Positions 12,179 to 25,530 of a stretch of 64,000 bases of DNA are shown here, one piece after another; the first letter of the stretch is position 1, and each line of letters opens with the position of its first letter. Source of the DNA: Helichrysum umbraculigerum (taxonomy: Eukaryota > Streptophyta > Magnoliopsida > Asterales > Asteraceae); NCBI GenBank assembly GCA_949592205.1, contig CATIUR010000003.1, forward strand, positions 155,810,759-155,874,758, given 5' to 3'. Under the pieces are notes generated by a model, which made no database searches, was not told where the DNA came from, and worked only from the letters and a program-made list of their open reading frames with translations. The position numbers were made by a program, and so were the translations under genes.

Positions 12179-13422
12179 CAAATTTATAAACTTAACTTAT
12201 ACATATACAAATCATTCTAGCAATATGCTTAACAAATACATACATTACATCGATTTAACTAGTTTACACAATCATTCAACATGTACAAATTATCAAAAAA
12301 TCAACAAAACTAATAAGTTATAAAATCCTTGAGTGGTGGTGGTTGACAGCGGTGGTCGGCCGTAGGTGGGGGAGAGGTTGGCCGGAGGTGGAATGGTTTG
12401 GTCGAAGATGGGGGGTTTGGCCGACGGTTTAGTGGTGGTGAATTTGTTAAGGTGTGATAGTGAAATTGAGAGTAAATGTGGTGGTGAAGATATATTTTTT
12501 TGGTGAAATAAGGTTAATTTTTGTAAAGATATAGAGAGAAAATAGGAGGAAGAGAGTTGTGTGAAAATGGGAAAGAAGATAGGTTTTAAAGACTTTCAGT
12601 GGCCTTTTGCGACGACATTGTCGTCGCTATAGACCTTTAGCGACGAAATTTTGTTTTTTAAACGATTGACCGGGAAAAAAATTTCGATTGGAGGGACTTT
12701 TGAATTTTTTGTGAATTTTTATTGCGACGACATTGTCGTCGCTATAGACCTTTCGCGACGAAATGTTTTTTGAATTTTTGTTTGGAGGGACTTTTGAATT
12801 TTTTTCGAATTTTTATTGCGACGACAATGTCGTCGCTGTAGACGTTTCGCGACGAATTTTTTTTTTGAATTTTTATTTTGAGGGACTTTTGAATTTTCTG
12901 TGAAATTTTATTACGACGACATTGTCGTCGCGATAGACCTTTCGCGACGAATTTTTTTTTGTAACAAGTGACCCGGAAATTTTTTTGCTTGGAGGGATTT
13001 TTTTGAATTTTTCATAAATATAAAGTTTAAATTAATTATTAATTTATTCAAAATATATGAATTTAAAATCATACAAAAACTAAATTTTTTTAATTAGTTA
13101 AATTTAAATTTGTCTTGAATTACTTTATAACAAATGATTAATTGAAATTTGAAATCAATTCTAAATTAATTAAAAACTTAATTTATTAAATTATTCGTTA
13201 CGGTAATTATATCATGTAACTAGTATCTTGTTTATAAAATTACGTGATTATGTATATAAACCACCTCACGTTATCATAATGACTTCTCTCGAGGGTATTG
13301 AGGGTTTACACTTTAGGGTTTTGCACGATTATTCGAATGTTCGAGGAAGATTAGTCGGTTTAAAGCGTCGATTTACAAATATTGTTATTGAGTCGTTTTG
13401 CAACTAACAAGTGGACTGTTAA
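10745..13422 (+). repeat. Array unit 2, short type (2678 bp)
   Basis: Lacks both the 1.34-kb and the 660-bp segments. The 660-bp loss is visible as GAACCTTAAGGAGTGC near 11200, where long units read CCTTAACACTTTG at one side and CAGCCTAAGGAGTGC at the other. The breakpoints share a few bases. Confidence 0.9.
11665..13422 (+). mobile_element. CACTA left end, copy 2 (no right end)
   Basis: Same left terminus and subterminal region as copy 1, ending at the array junction 13422. Confidence 0.9.
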
Positions 13423-14822
13423 ATGTATCGAACTATAGTCTACATTCAATGTATGTAGCAACCTACTTGAATTTCATTGGATGTAATGAACTTAGTATTT
13501 CATATTCTACCCAAGGAAAGGCATGCCGATAAAATTTTTGTTATATGGTGTCACTATTTCAGAATGGAAAAAAGAGCATGAAAGTCAATAGGTTTAAGAG
13601 GGGAAGAACGCTTAACTGAGGGGCTAAATGAGTTCATCTTCAGTGTTAAAAGCTCTTCAGGTTAGCTTATATCTTCCATCTTTTTGAATCATTAAAAAAG
13701 GGTACATAGCTTATTAATTTGAACTTTTTAAGTAAATAAGAAAAGTGGTGTACCAAATTATCAGGCTGATTAGATTTGTGCTTTTAAAGTAATATAAAAT
13801 TTTTGCACGGATGACTCTTTTTTGTGGTTTCTTTGAATATTCTACATGTGAATTGATGATTCAATAGATGGAACCTTAAGGAGTGCATTTATGGACTGGA
13901 AGAAAGGTGTTTTAAAATGTCACAGAAACATTAGTACATGATGGTATCATTGTTGCTACTATTATCAATTTTGAGATCTTAAATTGTGTTGGGGATTATT
14001 GTTGGCTTTCAATAGGTTTGTAATTTTTAGAATAAGTTCTTTTATTTTCATTATAGCTTTGATAATGCTCATGTTTGTGAAGAAAAAAAGGTGTGATTAT
14101 AGTCTTCTTATGTTCCTTATTTTATATTCTTGTCTAATCCTGCCAACTAACCTATATATGTGCACATTCTAATTATCAAAGTATAATATATTAGTATGTC
14201 TTAGCTTTTAATTAATAGGAAGTAGGAACCCATTTTTCGGTTAGCATGACAAAATGAACATATAATTATAATGATCTATTCTAAACTGCATTTTTTTTGC
14301 ACCCGAACAGGAGATACTACAAGCATGGCAAAAGATTGAAGCACTACAAGAAAAAAGGCTTTTAGCGACAACAAATGTCGTCGCTATAAGCCCCATTGTC
14401 GTCGCTATATCTCATTTAGCGACGACAAAATCGTCGCGACGCGCTGTCGCTATATCATTGTCTCCAAAAGGTTATCGCGACGACTTTAGCGACGACAAAA
14501 ATGTGGGTCCCACAAACGATAAAAAAAATTAAAAAACTTATTGCGACAATAATGTCGTCGCTATATCGTCGCAAAAAGTTTTTTTTAATTATTTTATTTA
14601 TTATTTATTTTCATAATAAAATTAATTTTAAAAAAATTTAAAAACTTATAGCGACGACATAGCGACGACAATGTCGTCGCTATAAAAAAACCCAGTTTAC
14701 AGAACCTGCTGTATATTCTGCTTTCCACCCGGTTTTTTCCGAACATTAAAAGCGTCAACCTGCACCAGTTTTCCGACAGCATCAACAACAACAATAACAA
14801 CAACAATGACAACAACATCAAT

Positions 14823-14855
<33 letters not shown>

Positions 14856-16099
14856 CAAATTTATAAACTTAACTTATACATATACAAATCATTCTAGCAA
14901 TATGCTTAACAAATACATACATTACATCGATTTAACTAGTTTACACAATCATTCAACATGTACAAATTATCAAAAAATCAACAAAACTAATAAGTTATAA
15001 AATCCTTGAGTGGTGGTGGTTGACAGCGGTGGTCGGCCGTAGGTGGGGGAGAGGTTGGCCGGAGGTGGAATGGTTTGGTCGGAGATGGGGGGTTTGGCCG
15101 ACGGTTTAGTGGTGGTGAATTTGTTAAGGTGTGATAGTGAAATTGAGAGTAAATGTGGTGGTGAAGATATATTTTTTTGGTGAAATAAGGTTAATTTTTG
15201 TAAAGATATAAAGAGAAAATAGGAGGAAGAGAGTTGTGTGAAAATGGGAAAGAAGATAGGTTTTAAAGACTTTCAGTGGCCTTTTGCGACGACATTGTCG
15301 TCGCTATAGACCTTTAGCGACGAAATTTTGTTTTTTAAACGATTGACCGGGAAAAAAATTTCGATTGGAGGGACTTTTGAATTTTTTGTGAATTTTTATT
15401 GCGACGACATTGTCGTCGCTATAGACCTTTCGCGACGAAATGTTTTTTGAATTTTTGTTTGGAGGGACTTTTGAATTTTTTTCGAATTTTTATTGCGACG
15501 ACAATGTCGTCGCTGTAGACGTTTCGCGACGAATTTTTTTTTTGAATTTTTATTTTGAGGGACTTTTGAATTTTCTGTGAAATTTTATTACGACGACATT
15601 GTCGTCGCGATAGACCTTTCGCGACGAATTTTTTTTTGTAACAAGTGACCCGGAAAATTTTTTGCTTGGAGGGATTTTTTTGAATTTTTCATAAATATAA
15701 AGTTTAAATTAATTATTAATTTGTTCAAAATATATGAATTTAAAATCATACAAAAACTAAATTTTTTTAATTAATTAAATTTAAATTTGTCTTGAATTAC
15801 TTTATAACAAATGATTAATTGAAATTTGAAATCAATTCTAAATTAATTAAAAACTTAATTTATTAAATTATTCGTTACGGTAATTATATCATGTAACTAG
15901 TATCTTGTTTATAAAATTACGTGATGATGTATATAAACCACCTCACGTTATCATAATGACTTCTCTCGAGGGTATTGAGGGTTTACACTTTAGGGTTTTG
16001 CACGATTATTCGAATGTTCGAGGAAGATTAGTCGGTTTAAAGCGTCGATTTACAAATATTGTTATTGAGTCGTTTTGCAACTAACAAGTGGACTGTTAA
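13423..16099 (+). repeat. Array unit 3, short type (2677 bp)
   Basis: Has the same two deletions as unit 2 and differs from it by scattered single bases. Units 2 and 3 are therefore most simply duplicates of one deleted unit. Confidence 0.9.
14342..16099 (+). mobile_element. CACTA left end, copy 3 (no right end)
   Basis: Same left terminus and subterminal region, ending at the array junction 16099. Confidence 0.9.
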
Positions 16100-16554
16100 A
16101 TGTATCGAACTATAGTCTACATTCAATGTATGTAGCAACCTACTTGAATTTCATTGGATGTAATGAACTTAGTATTTCATATTCTACCCAAGGAAAGGCA
16201 TGCCGATAAAATTTTTGTTATATGGTGTCACTATTTCAGAATGGAAAAAAAGAGCATGAAAGTCAATAGGTTTAAGAGGGGAAGAACGCTTAACTGAGGG
16301 GCTAAATGAGTTCATCTTCAGTGTTAAAAGCTCTTCAGGTTAGCTTATATCTTCCATCTTTTTGAATCATTAAAAAAGGGTACATAGCTTATTAATTTGA
16401 ACTTTTTAAGTAAATAAGAAAAGTGGTGTACCAAATTATCAGGCTGATTAGATTTGTGCTTTTAAAGTAATATAAAATTTTTGCACGGATGACTCTTTTT
16501 TGTGGTTTCTTTGAATATTCTACATGTGAATTGATGATTCAATAGATGGAACCT

Positions 16555-17216
16555 TAACACTTTGTTCCCGAGTTCTCTAAAGAAAGAAAAGAAGTGAAGT
16601 GAAAAGGAGGGGATAGAAAAGAGAAGAAGTTAGAAAAAATTATTTGTAGTTTTTGTATTCCCAAGTTCATAAGAAAAAAAAGAAAACACAAGAAACATAT
16701 CCTCATATTTGGGCGTAAATCGATTTGACGTTCCATAAAAATGATACAAAATTGGGATCTAACAATAAATAGGGATGAAAAATCTTAAATTATTTCCTAC
16801 GAAACATCGAACAATTTGTACACATCTAACTGAACATATTATACATACAAAATTGATTGTAAATTGTAAATGGGGTATTGAGTCGCAGATTTAACAACGT
16901 AACATCGGCTAACAAAATTACATATTCAAAAATAAATAAGTAGACCCATCTGAGTATACAACATGAATAATGGTATGCGATGAAACTGCTAAAATATGTG
17001 GAATATGTACGTAACTATACAAAGAGACATAAGGCTACGGTTATTACTCTCCAAATCATTCCAATTTGGGAGGAATTGTAGGAAGGAAAATTTGACAAAA
17101 GTTACCCACTCATTTCTTTTCTTTTCTTTCCTAAAAAACTTAGGAAAACATACACTTTCTTATTTTCTTTCCAGTTACATTCCTTTCTTTCCGATATAAA
17201 ACTCTGGAACACAGCC
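16555..17216. other. 660-bp intron-like segment of long units
   Basis: AT-rich and purine-rich non-coding sequence present in units 1, 4 and 5 and absent from units 2 and 3. Short open frames in it are not supported by splice or codon evidence. Confidence 0.7.
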
Positions 17217-17681
17217 TAAGGAGTGCATTTATGGACTGGAAGAAAGGTGTTTTAAAATGTCACAGAAACATTAGTACATGATGGTATCATTGTTGCTACT
17301 ATTATCAATTTTGAGATCTTAAATTGTGTTGGGGATTATTGTTGGCTTTCAATAGGTTTGTAATTTTTAGAATAAGTTCTTTTATTTTCATTATAGCTTT
17401 GATAATGCTCATGTTTGTGAAGAAAAAAAGGTGTGATTATAGTCTTCTTATGTTCCTTATTTTATATTCTTGTCTAATCCTGCCAACTAACCTATATATG
17501 TGCACATTCTAATTATCAAAGTATAATATATTAGTATGTCTTAGCTTTTAATTAATAGGAAGTAGGAACCCATTTTTCGGTTAGCATGACAAAATGAACA
17601 TATAATTATAATGATCTATTCTAAACTGCACTTTTTTTGCACCCGAACAGGAGATACTACAAGCATGGCAAAAGATTGAAG

Positions 17682-18151
17682 CACTACAAGAAAAAAGGCT
17701 TTTAGCGACAACAAATGTCGTCGCTATAAGCCCCATTGTCGTCGCTATATCTCATTTAGCGACGACAAAATCGTCGCGACGCGCTGTCGCTATATCATTG
17801 TCTCCAAAAGGTTATCGCGACGACTTTAGCGACGACAAAAATGTGGGTCCCACAAACGATAAAAAAAATTAAAAAACTTATTGCGACAATAATGTCGTCG
17901 CTATATCGTCGCAAAAAGTTTTTTTTAATTATTTTATTTATTATTTATTTTCATAATAAAATTAATTTTAAAAAAATTTAAAAACTTATAGCGACGACAA
18001 TGTCGTCGCTATAAAAAAACCCAGTTTACAGAACCTGCTGTATATTCTGCTTTCCACCCGGTTTTTTCCGAACATTAAAAGCGTCAACCTGCACCAGTTT
18101 TCCGACAGCATCAACAACAACAATAACAACAACAATGACAACAACATCAAT

Positions 18152-18184
<33 letters not shown>

Positions 18185-19427
18185 CAAATTTATAAACTTA
18201 ACTTATACATATACAAGTCATTCTAGCAATATGCTTAACAAATACATACATTACATCGATTTAACTAGTTTACACAATCATTCAACATGTACAAATTATC
18301 AAAAAATCAACAAAACTAATAAGTTATAAAATCCTTGAGTGGTGGTGGTTGACAGCGGTGGTCGGCCGTAGGTGGGGGAGAGGTTGGCCGGAGGTGGAAT
18401 GGTTTGGTCGGAGATGGGGGGTTTGGCCGACGGTTTAGTGGTGGTGAATTTGTTAAGGTGTGATAGTGAAATTGAGAGTAAATGTGGTGGTGAAGATATA
18501 TTTTTTTGGTGAAATAAGGTTAATTTTTGTAAAGATATAAAGAGAAAATAGGAGGAAGAGAGTTGTGTGAAAATGGGAAAGAAGATAGGTTTTAAAGACT
18601 TTCAGTGGCCTTTTGCGACGACATTGTCGTCGCTATAGACCTTTAGCGACGAAATTTTGTTTTTTAAACGATTGACCGGGAAAAAAATTTCGATTGGAGG
18701 GACTTTTGAATTTTTTGTGAATTTTTATTGCGACGACATTGTCGTCGCTATAGACCTTTCGCGACGAAATGTTTTTTGAATTTTTGTTTGGAGGGACTTT
18801 TGAATTTTTTTCGAATTTTTATTGCGACGACAATGTCGTCGCTGTAGACGTTTCGCGACGAATTTTTTTTTTGAATTTTTATTTTGAGGGACTTTTGAAT
18901 TTTCTGTGAAATTTTATTACGACGACATTGTCGTCGCGATAGACCTTTCGCGACGAATTTTTTTTGTAACAAGTGACCCGGAAAATTTTTTGCTTGGAGG
19001 GATTTTTTTGAATTTTTCATAAATATAAAGTTTAAATTAATTATTAATTTGTTCAAAATATATGAATTTAAAATCATACAAAAACTAAATTTTTTTAATT
19101 AATTAAATTTAAATTTGTCTTGAATTACTTTATAACAAATGATTAATTGAAATTTGAAATCAATTCTAAATTAATTAAAAACTTAATTTATTAAATTATT
19201 CGTTACGGTAATTATATCATGTAACTAGTATCTTGTTTATAAAATTACGTGATGATGTATATAAACCACCTCACGTTATCATAATGACTTCTCTCGAGGG
19301 TATTGAGGGTTTACACTTTAGGGTTTTGCACGATTATTCGAATGTTCGAGGAAGATTAGTCGGTTTAAAGCGTCGATTTACAAATATTGTTATTGAGTCG
19401 TTTTGCAACTAACAAGTGGACTGTTAA
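17682..19427 (+). mobile_element. CACTA left end, copy 4 (no right end)
   Basis: Same left terminus, slightly shorter because part of a doubled GCGACGAC motif near 17998 is missing. Ends at the array junction 19427. Confidence 0.9.
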
Positions 19428-19697
19428 ATGTATCGAACTATAGTCTACATTCAATGTATGTAGCAACCTACTTGAATTTCATTGGATGTAATGAACTTAG
19501 TATTTCATTACATTGTATGTATTTTTGTCAAATTAACGGTGGTAAGGGACGCTACGCGGTAGCTTATATAGTCGACATGCGAAAAAGGTACCTTGAATTA
19601 CATACAATATAAAGAAATACTAAGTTCATTACATACAATGTAAATCTGAGTAGTTCGCTACATACAATGAATGTCAGACAATAGTTTGATACATTAC
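19428..19697. mobile_element. Hairpin MITE with about 95-bp arms
   Basis: The left arm (about 19428-19520, ATGTATCGAACTATAG...) is matched in reverse complement by the right arm (about 19600-19697, ...ATAGTTTGATACATTA) with scattered differences and a loop of about 80 bp. Only unit 5 has both arms. The other units keep the left arm up to TTTCAT. The outer tip of the left arm is exactly the array junction. Confidence 0.75.
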
Positions 19698-20847
19698 GCG
19701 CACTAAACCCTTGGATAAAATGTCTGTTAGTCTACTACGAATTAGTATACTATGAATTGTATATGATCGTGATCTTAGGCTACTATGCGTAATTAGTGGA
19801 AAGGGGTGATATTTAATATAATATACTTTTACATGTTTATTATTACTTACAGTATTTCATGCCCAACATTTTCATCCAGTTACTCTGGAAGGATGAATTT
19901 TTTTCTTATACTACGTATTAAATATGTTATGACGTAGTTTTATCCAGGTAAACCATTGGGTGGTCTTCAGGTTATTGTTATCATGCTCTTTTAAGGTTAA
20001 TTTTCAATTTTAATGCAATGATTGTTCTCCTTTTTCCACTTTGTTATGTCATATTGATTACAATCTATTCATTGCAGGCTACCATGGAAAAACTGAGAAT
20101 GCATATAGTGAGTTAGATAAATCAGAAGGATATAGTAGAACCATGGTGGTCCGATACTCCGATTTCTGTAACTCAGGTAGTCAGGTACTTAAAAGGGTAT
20201 TTTTTGCACTATCTTTTAGCATGAAACAATTATTAAATTGGGTCAGTTCCAACCTTTTTACTTAAAAATGGGTCTGATTGACTAACATTTAATCGTTAAG
20301 GTAGTTGACCTTATAGTGAAGATCTAAATAGTGAACAGTTATAGAATAGGAACATAATATTATGTTTATTATTATAAAATGAAACTATATAAATGATAAA
20401 AAGTGTGGCTGGTTGAACCCATCCATTTTGACTTGCCTAATGATTTAATGTTTGTACCCGTTTTACCCCATTCCTCCTGAGCTCATTTAGGTTCCGTTTG
20501 ACCCTTTAGATACAATATAACCTACGCCAATTCTTTTTTAGTAAGGAGTACATGTGTGTGCATGTATGTATGCTATACGGAATTAGTTAAAAGCTAATAT
20601 GTCGGATGTAAAGCATCTGTATGGATAAGACCTATATATATGCGATCTTTATGTAAGTATCTATGCTAACACCAGATGGAAATAAGAGTAGATCGAGAAT
20701 GACCACATATATATTTTTGAGTTAGCAAGGATAAGGACAGTTTTGTTAAGAACTTTGTTAGCCATTTCAAATGCTCTTAGGTGTAGGAATTACTTAATAT
20801 CTTATTTCATATTTTTACTGATAATTGGCCCTCATTTATCAAATTTC
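19507..20847. other. Ancestral 1.34-kb segment unique to unit 5
   Basis: Bounded by TTTCAT on each side. It contains the right MITE arm, AT-rich intron-like sequence and one coding-like exon (20078-20176). It is absent from the other four units, where a single TTTCAT remains. Confidence 0.85.
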
Positions 20848-22832
20848 ATATTCTACCCAAGGAAAGGCATGCCGATAAAATTTTTGTTATATGGTGTCAC
20901 TATTTCAGAATGGAAAAAAAGAGCATGAAAGTCAATAGGTTTAAGAGGGGAAGAACGCTTAACTGAGGGGCTAAATGAGTTCATCTTCAGTGTTAAAAGC
21001 TCTTCAGGTTAGCTTATATCTTCCATCTTTTTGAATCATTAAAAAAGGGTACATAGCTTATTAATTTGAACTTTTTAAGTAAATAAGAAAAGTGGTGTAC
21101 CAAATTATCAGGCTGATTAGATTTGTGCTTTTAAAGTAATATAAAATTTTTGCACGGATGACTCTTTTTTGTGGTTTCTTTGAATATTCTACATGTGAAT
21201 TGATGATTCAATAGATGGAACCTTAACACTTTGTTCCCGAGTTCTCTAAAGAAAGAAAAGAAGTGAAGTGAAAAGGAGGGGATAGAAAAGAGAAGAAGTT
21301 AGAAAAAATTATTTGTAGTTTTTGTATTCCCAAGTTCATAAGAAAAAAAAAGAAAACACAAGAAACATATCCTCATATTTGGGCGTAAATCGATTTGACG
21401 TTCCATAAAAATGATACAAAATTGGGATCTAACAATAAATAGGGATGAAAAATCTTAAATTAATTCCTACGAAACATCGAACAATTTGTACACATCTAAC
21501 TGAACATATTATACATACAAAATTGATTGTAAATTGTAAATGGGGTATTGAGTCGCAGATTTAACAACGTAACATCGGCTAACAAAATTACATATTCAAA
21601 AATAAATAAGTAGACCCATCTGAGTATACAACATGAATAATGGTATGCGATGAAACTGCTAAAATATGTGGAATATGTACGTAACTATACAAAGAGACAT
21701 AAGGCTACGGTTATTACTCTCCAAATCATTCCAATTTGGGAGGAATTGTAGGAAGGAAAATTTGACAAAAGTTACCCACTCATTTCTTTTCTTTTCTTTC
21801 CTAAAAAACTTAGGAACACATACACTTTCTTATTTTCTTTCCAGTTACATTCCTTTCTTTCCGATATAAAACTCTGGAACACAGCCTAAGGAGTGCATTT
21901 ATGGACTGGAAGAAAGGTGTTTTAAAATGTCACAGAAACATTAGTACATGATGGTATCATTGTTGCTACTATTATCAATTTTGAGATCTTAAATTGTGTT
22001 GGGGATTATTGTTGGCTTTCAATAGGTTTGTAATTTTTAGAATAAGTTCTTTTATTTTCATTATAGCTTTGATAATGCTCATGTTTGTGAAGAAAAAAAA
22101 GGTGTGATTATAGTCTTCTTATGTTCCTTATTTTATATTCTTGTCTAATCCTGCCAACTAACCTATATATGTGCACATTCTAATTATCAAAGTATAATAT
22201 ATTAGTATGTCTTAGCTTTTAATTAATAGGAAGTAGGAACCCATTTTTCGGTTAGCATGACAAAATGAACATATAATTATAATGATCTATTCTAAACTGC
22301 ATTTTTTTGCACCCGAACAGGAGATACTACAAGCATGGCAAAAGATTGAAGCACTACAAGAAAAAAGGCTTTTAGCGACAACAAATATCGTCGCTATAAG
22401 CACCATTGTCGTCGCTATATCTCATTTAGCGACGACAAAATCGTCGCGACGCGCTGTCGCTATATCATTGTCTCCAAAAGGTTATCGCGACGACTTTAGC
22501 GACGACAAAAATGTGGGTCCCACAAACGATAAAAAAAATTAAAAAACTTATTGCGACAATAATGTCGTCGCTATATCGTCGCAAAAAGTTTTTTTTAATT
22601 ATTTTATTTATTATTTATTTTCATAATAAAATTAATTTTAAAAAATTTTAAAAACTTATAGCGACGACATAGCGACGACAATATCGTCGCTATAAAAAAA
22701 CCCAGTTTACAGAACCTGCTGTATATTCTGCTTTCCACCCGGTTTTTTCCGAACATTAAAAGCGTCAACCTGCACCAGTTTTCCGACAGCATCAACAACA
22801 ACAATAACAACAACAATGACAACAACATCAAT

Positions 22833-22865
<33 letters not shown>

Positions 22866-24125
22866 CAAATTTATAAACTTAACTTATACATATACAAATC
22901 ATTCTAGCAATATGCTTAACAAATACATACATTACATCGATTTAACTAGTTTACACAATCATTCAACATGTACAAATTATCAAAAAATCAACAAAACTAA
23001 TAAGTTATAAAATCCTTGAGTGGTGGTGGTTGACAGCGGTGGTCGGCCGTAGGTGGGGGAGAGGTTGGCCGGAGGTGGAATGGTTTGGTCGGAGATGGGG
23101 GGTTTGGCCGACGGTTTAGTGGTGGTGAATTTGTTAAGGTGTGATAGTGAAATTGAGAGTAAATGTGGTGGTGAAGATATATTTTTTTGGTGAAATAAGG
23201 TTAATTTTTGTAAAGATATAGAGAGAAAATAGGAGGAAGAGAGTTGTGTGAAAATGGGAAAGAAGATAGGTTTTAAAGACTTTCAGTGGCCTTTTGCGAC
23301 GACATTGTCGTCGCTATAGACCTTTAGCGACGAAATTTTGTTTTTTAAACGATTGACCGGGAAAAAAATTTCGATTGGAGGGACTTTTGAATTTTTTGTG
23401 AATTTTTATTGCGATGACATTGTCGTCGCTATAGACCTTTCGCGACGAAATGTTTTTTGAATTTTTGTTTGGAGGGACTTTTGAATTTTTTTCGAATTTT
23501 TATTGCGACGACAATGTCGTCGCTGTAGACGTTTCGCGACGAATTTTTTTTTTGAATTTTTATTTTGAGGGACTTTTGAATTTTCTGTGAAATTTTATTA
23601 CGACGACATTGTCGTCGCGATAGACCTTTCGCGACGAATTTTTTTTTGTAACAAGTGACCCGGAAAATTTTTTGCTTGGAGGGATTTTTTTGAATTTTTC
23701 ATAAATATAAAATTTAAATTAATTATTAATTTGTTCAAAATATATGAATTTAAAATCATACAAAAACTAAATTTTTTTAATTAATTAAATTTAAATTTGT
23801 CTTGAATTACTTTATAACAAATGATTAATTGAAATTTGAAATCAATTCTAAATTAATTAAAAACTTAATTTATTAAATTATTCGTTACGGTAATTATATC
23901 ATGTAACTAGTATCTTGTTTATAAAATTACGTGATGATGTATATAAACCACCTCACGTTATCATAATGACTTCTCTCGAGGGTATTGAGGGTTTACACTT
24001 TAGGGTTTTGCACGATTATTCGAATGTTCGAGGAAGATTAGTCGGTTTAAAACGTCGATTTACAAATATTGTTATTGAGTCGTTTTGCAACTAACAAGTG
24101 GACTGTTAATTTATTATGCAAATAT

Positions 24126-24602
24126 GATAGTCACGACGATTAACTTTTGCAAAATGTCGATTACTGATTAACTAATTCATTTGGTTGATTGTTCGAATCT
24201 ATTGGTAACCCCTTGATGTAATGAGTTGGCAATACTGTTAGTGTCTCATACAATTTATACATATATTTGAGCTAAATAGTATTCCCGGTCGACTTCATTT
24301 GAACCAAACAGTAATCGTGGTCGACTTCATCGATTGAATAGTTAAACACGTGTTATATGAGTAACGATCGATTTACGTCTAAGATTATGAATGATGGTCA
24401 TGGTGATTTATATTTGCAAAGTGTCGATTAACGATTAACGATTAACTAATTCATTTGGTTGATTGATCGAGTCTATTGGTAACCCCTTGATGTAATGAGT
24501 TGGTACTAGCATTAGTGTCTCATACAATTTATATATATGTTTGAGCTAAATAGTATTCCCGGTCGACTTCATTTGAACCAAACATTAATCGTGGTCAACT
24601 TC
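24126..24602. repeat. Direct duplication in CACTA interior
   Basis: Two diverged direct copies of about 200 bp (about 24126-24330 and 24394-24602), both containing TAACTAATTCATTTGGTTGA, GTAACCCCTTGATGTAATGA and TATTCCCGGTCGACTTCA. The following part to 25000 is very AT-rich with TGTATGTATG-type runs and no gene. Confidence 0.8.
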
Positions 24603-25104
24603 AACCCTGTAATGTATGTATGTTTGGAGTTTCGATAATAATTTATAAAAGAATGATACTGTAGGTGTGTAACTGTGTATGTATATAACATGTATTTATG
24701 TATGATATGTGTGTATATATACAGTATGTATGTTAGGTATGTACTGTATAATATGTGTATTATATGTATTCATTTATATATTATATGTTAGTATTTTAAT
24801 ATTTTATGTATGCACGTACATATTATTTTATATATTATATATTAATATTTTTATAGTTTACAAATTTTATATTTTATGTATTATATTAATAATTTAATCA
24901 TATTATATATTAGTATATCTATATATTATAAAAAATCCAAAAAATTAAATTAAATATTATAAATTAAAGTAATATTTTTTTAAAAAAAATTAGTAAAGAA
25001 TTTATCGTCAATAATGAAGCGTCGATTGTATTCAACAAGTATATCAAACTTTTTGTTGAGCGGGTTTTTTAGTTTTGGTGGCAAACAAAAAGAAAGAAAA
25101 AATT

Positions 25105-25530
25105 TATTTATTTATTGCGACGACATAGCGACGACATTGTCGTCGCAACATAGTGCGCGGGTGATTTTTTTTCATTTCGGAGGGAAAAAAGAAAATCCAA
25201 ATAAGAATTAAAAAATTTTTGCACCGATATCGCGACGACATTGTCGTCGCAAATTCTTGCGCGGGATTTTTTTTTGTTCCGGAGGGAAAAAAGAAAATCC
25301 AAATAAGAATTAAAAAAATGTTCGCGACGATATGGCGATGACATTGTCGTCGCAAATACAACTCTGACCAAAAAAATCAATTTTGGAATTTTTCCTTACT
25401 TTTAGCGACGACATAGCGACTACATTGTCGTCGTAGAAAGTTTAGTTTGACTTTCAAACATTGAAAGTTGAAAATTTTGTCGTTTAGTGATCTTTTAGCG
25501 ACGACTTTATTGTCGTCGCAAAATAAAAAC
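25105..25530. repeat. CACTA right subterminal repeats
   Basis: Five GCGACGACATTGTCGTCGC-type palindromes at about 75-115-bp spacing. Several are separated by near-identical CGGAGGGAAAAAAGAAAATCC spacers split across lines. They lead to the right terminus at 25558. Confidence 0.85.

Larger units (their letters stand above)
16100..19427 (+). repeat. Array unit 4, long type (3328 bp)
   Basis: Keeps the 660-bp segment (about 16555-17216) and lacks the 1.34-kb segment. A short AT-AGCGACGAC interval near 17998, present as a doubled motif in other units, is shortened here. Confidence 0.9.
1..24109. repeat. Tandem array of chimeric host-gene/CACTA units
   Basis: Five complete head-to-tail units (432-10744, 10745-13422, 13423-16099, 16100-19427, 19428-24109) follow a partial unit at 1-431. 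Each unit runs from the tip of a hairpin MITE arm, through introns and coding-like exons of a decayed gene, into the left 1.76 kb of a CACTA transposon ending ...GGACTGTTAA. The unit-to-unit junction GTTAA|ATGTATCG is the same at 431, 10744, 13422, 16099 and 19427. At 24109 the sequence instead continues as GTTAA|TTTATT into the CACTA interior. Copies look almost identical by eye, so the array is recent or homogenised. It continues off the left edge of the window. Confidence 0.93.
19428..24109 (+). repeat. Array unit 5, most complete type (4682 bp)
   Basis: The only unit with the 1.34-kb segment 19507-20847. That segment holds the right half of a hairpin MITE and a coding-like exon. The other units join TTTCAT at 19502 directly to the same TTTCAT before ATTCTACCC at 20848, so they look like deletions across a 6-bp microhomology. 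Unit 5 is thus the least-deleted copy, and it lies next to the full CACTA. Confidence 0.88.

Noticed and set aside
22282..22542. 86-residue frame beginning before the CACTA left end
   Set aside because: Only the first 20 or so residues are exon-like. The rest is a read-through of the transposon terminus.
24709..24897. Tyr/Ile/Cys-rich 62-residue frame
   Set aside because: A product of TATG/TGTA simple sequence.
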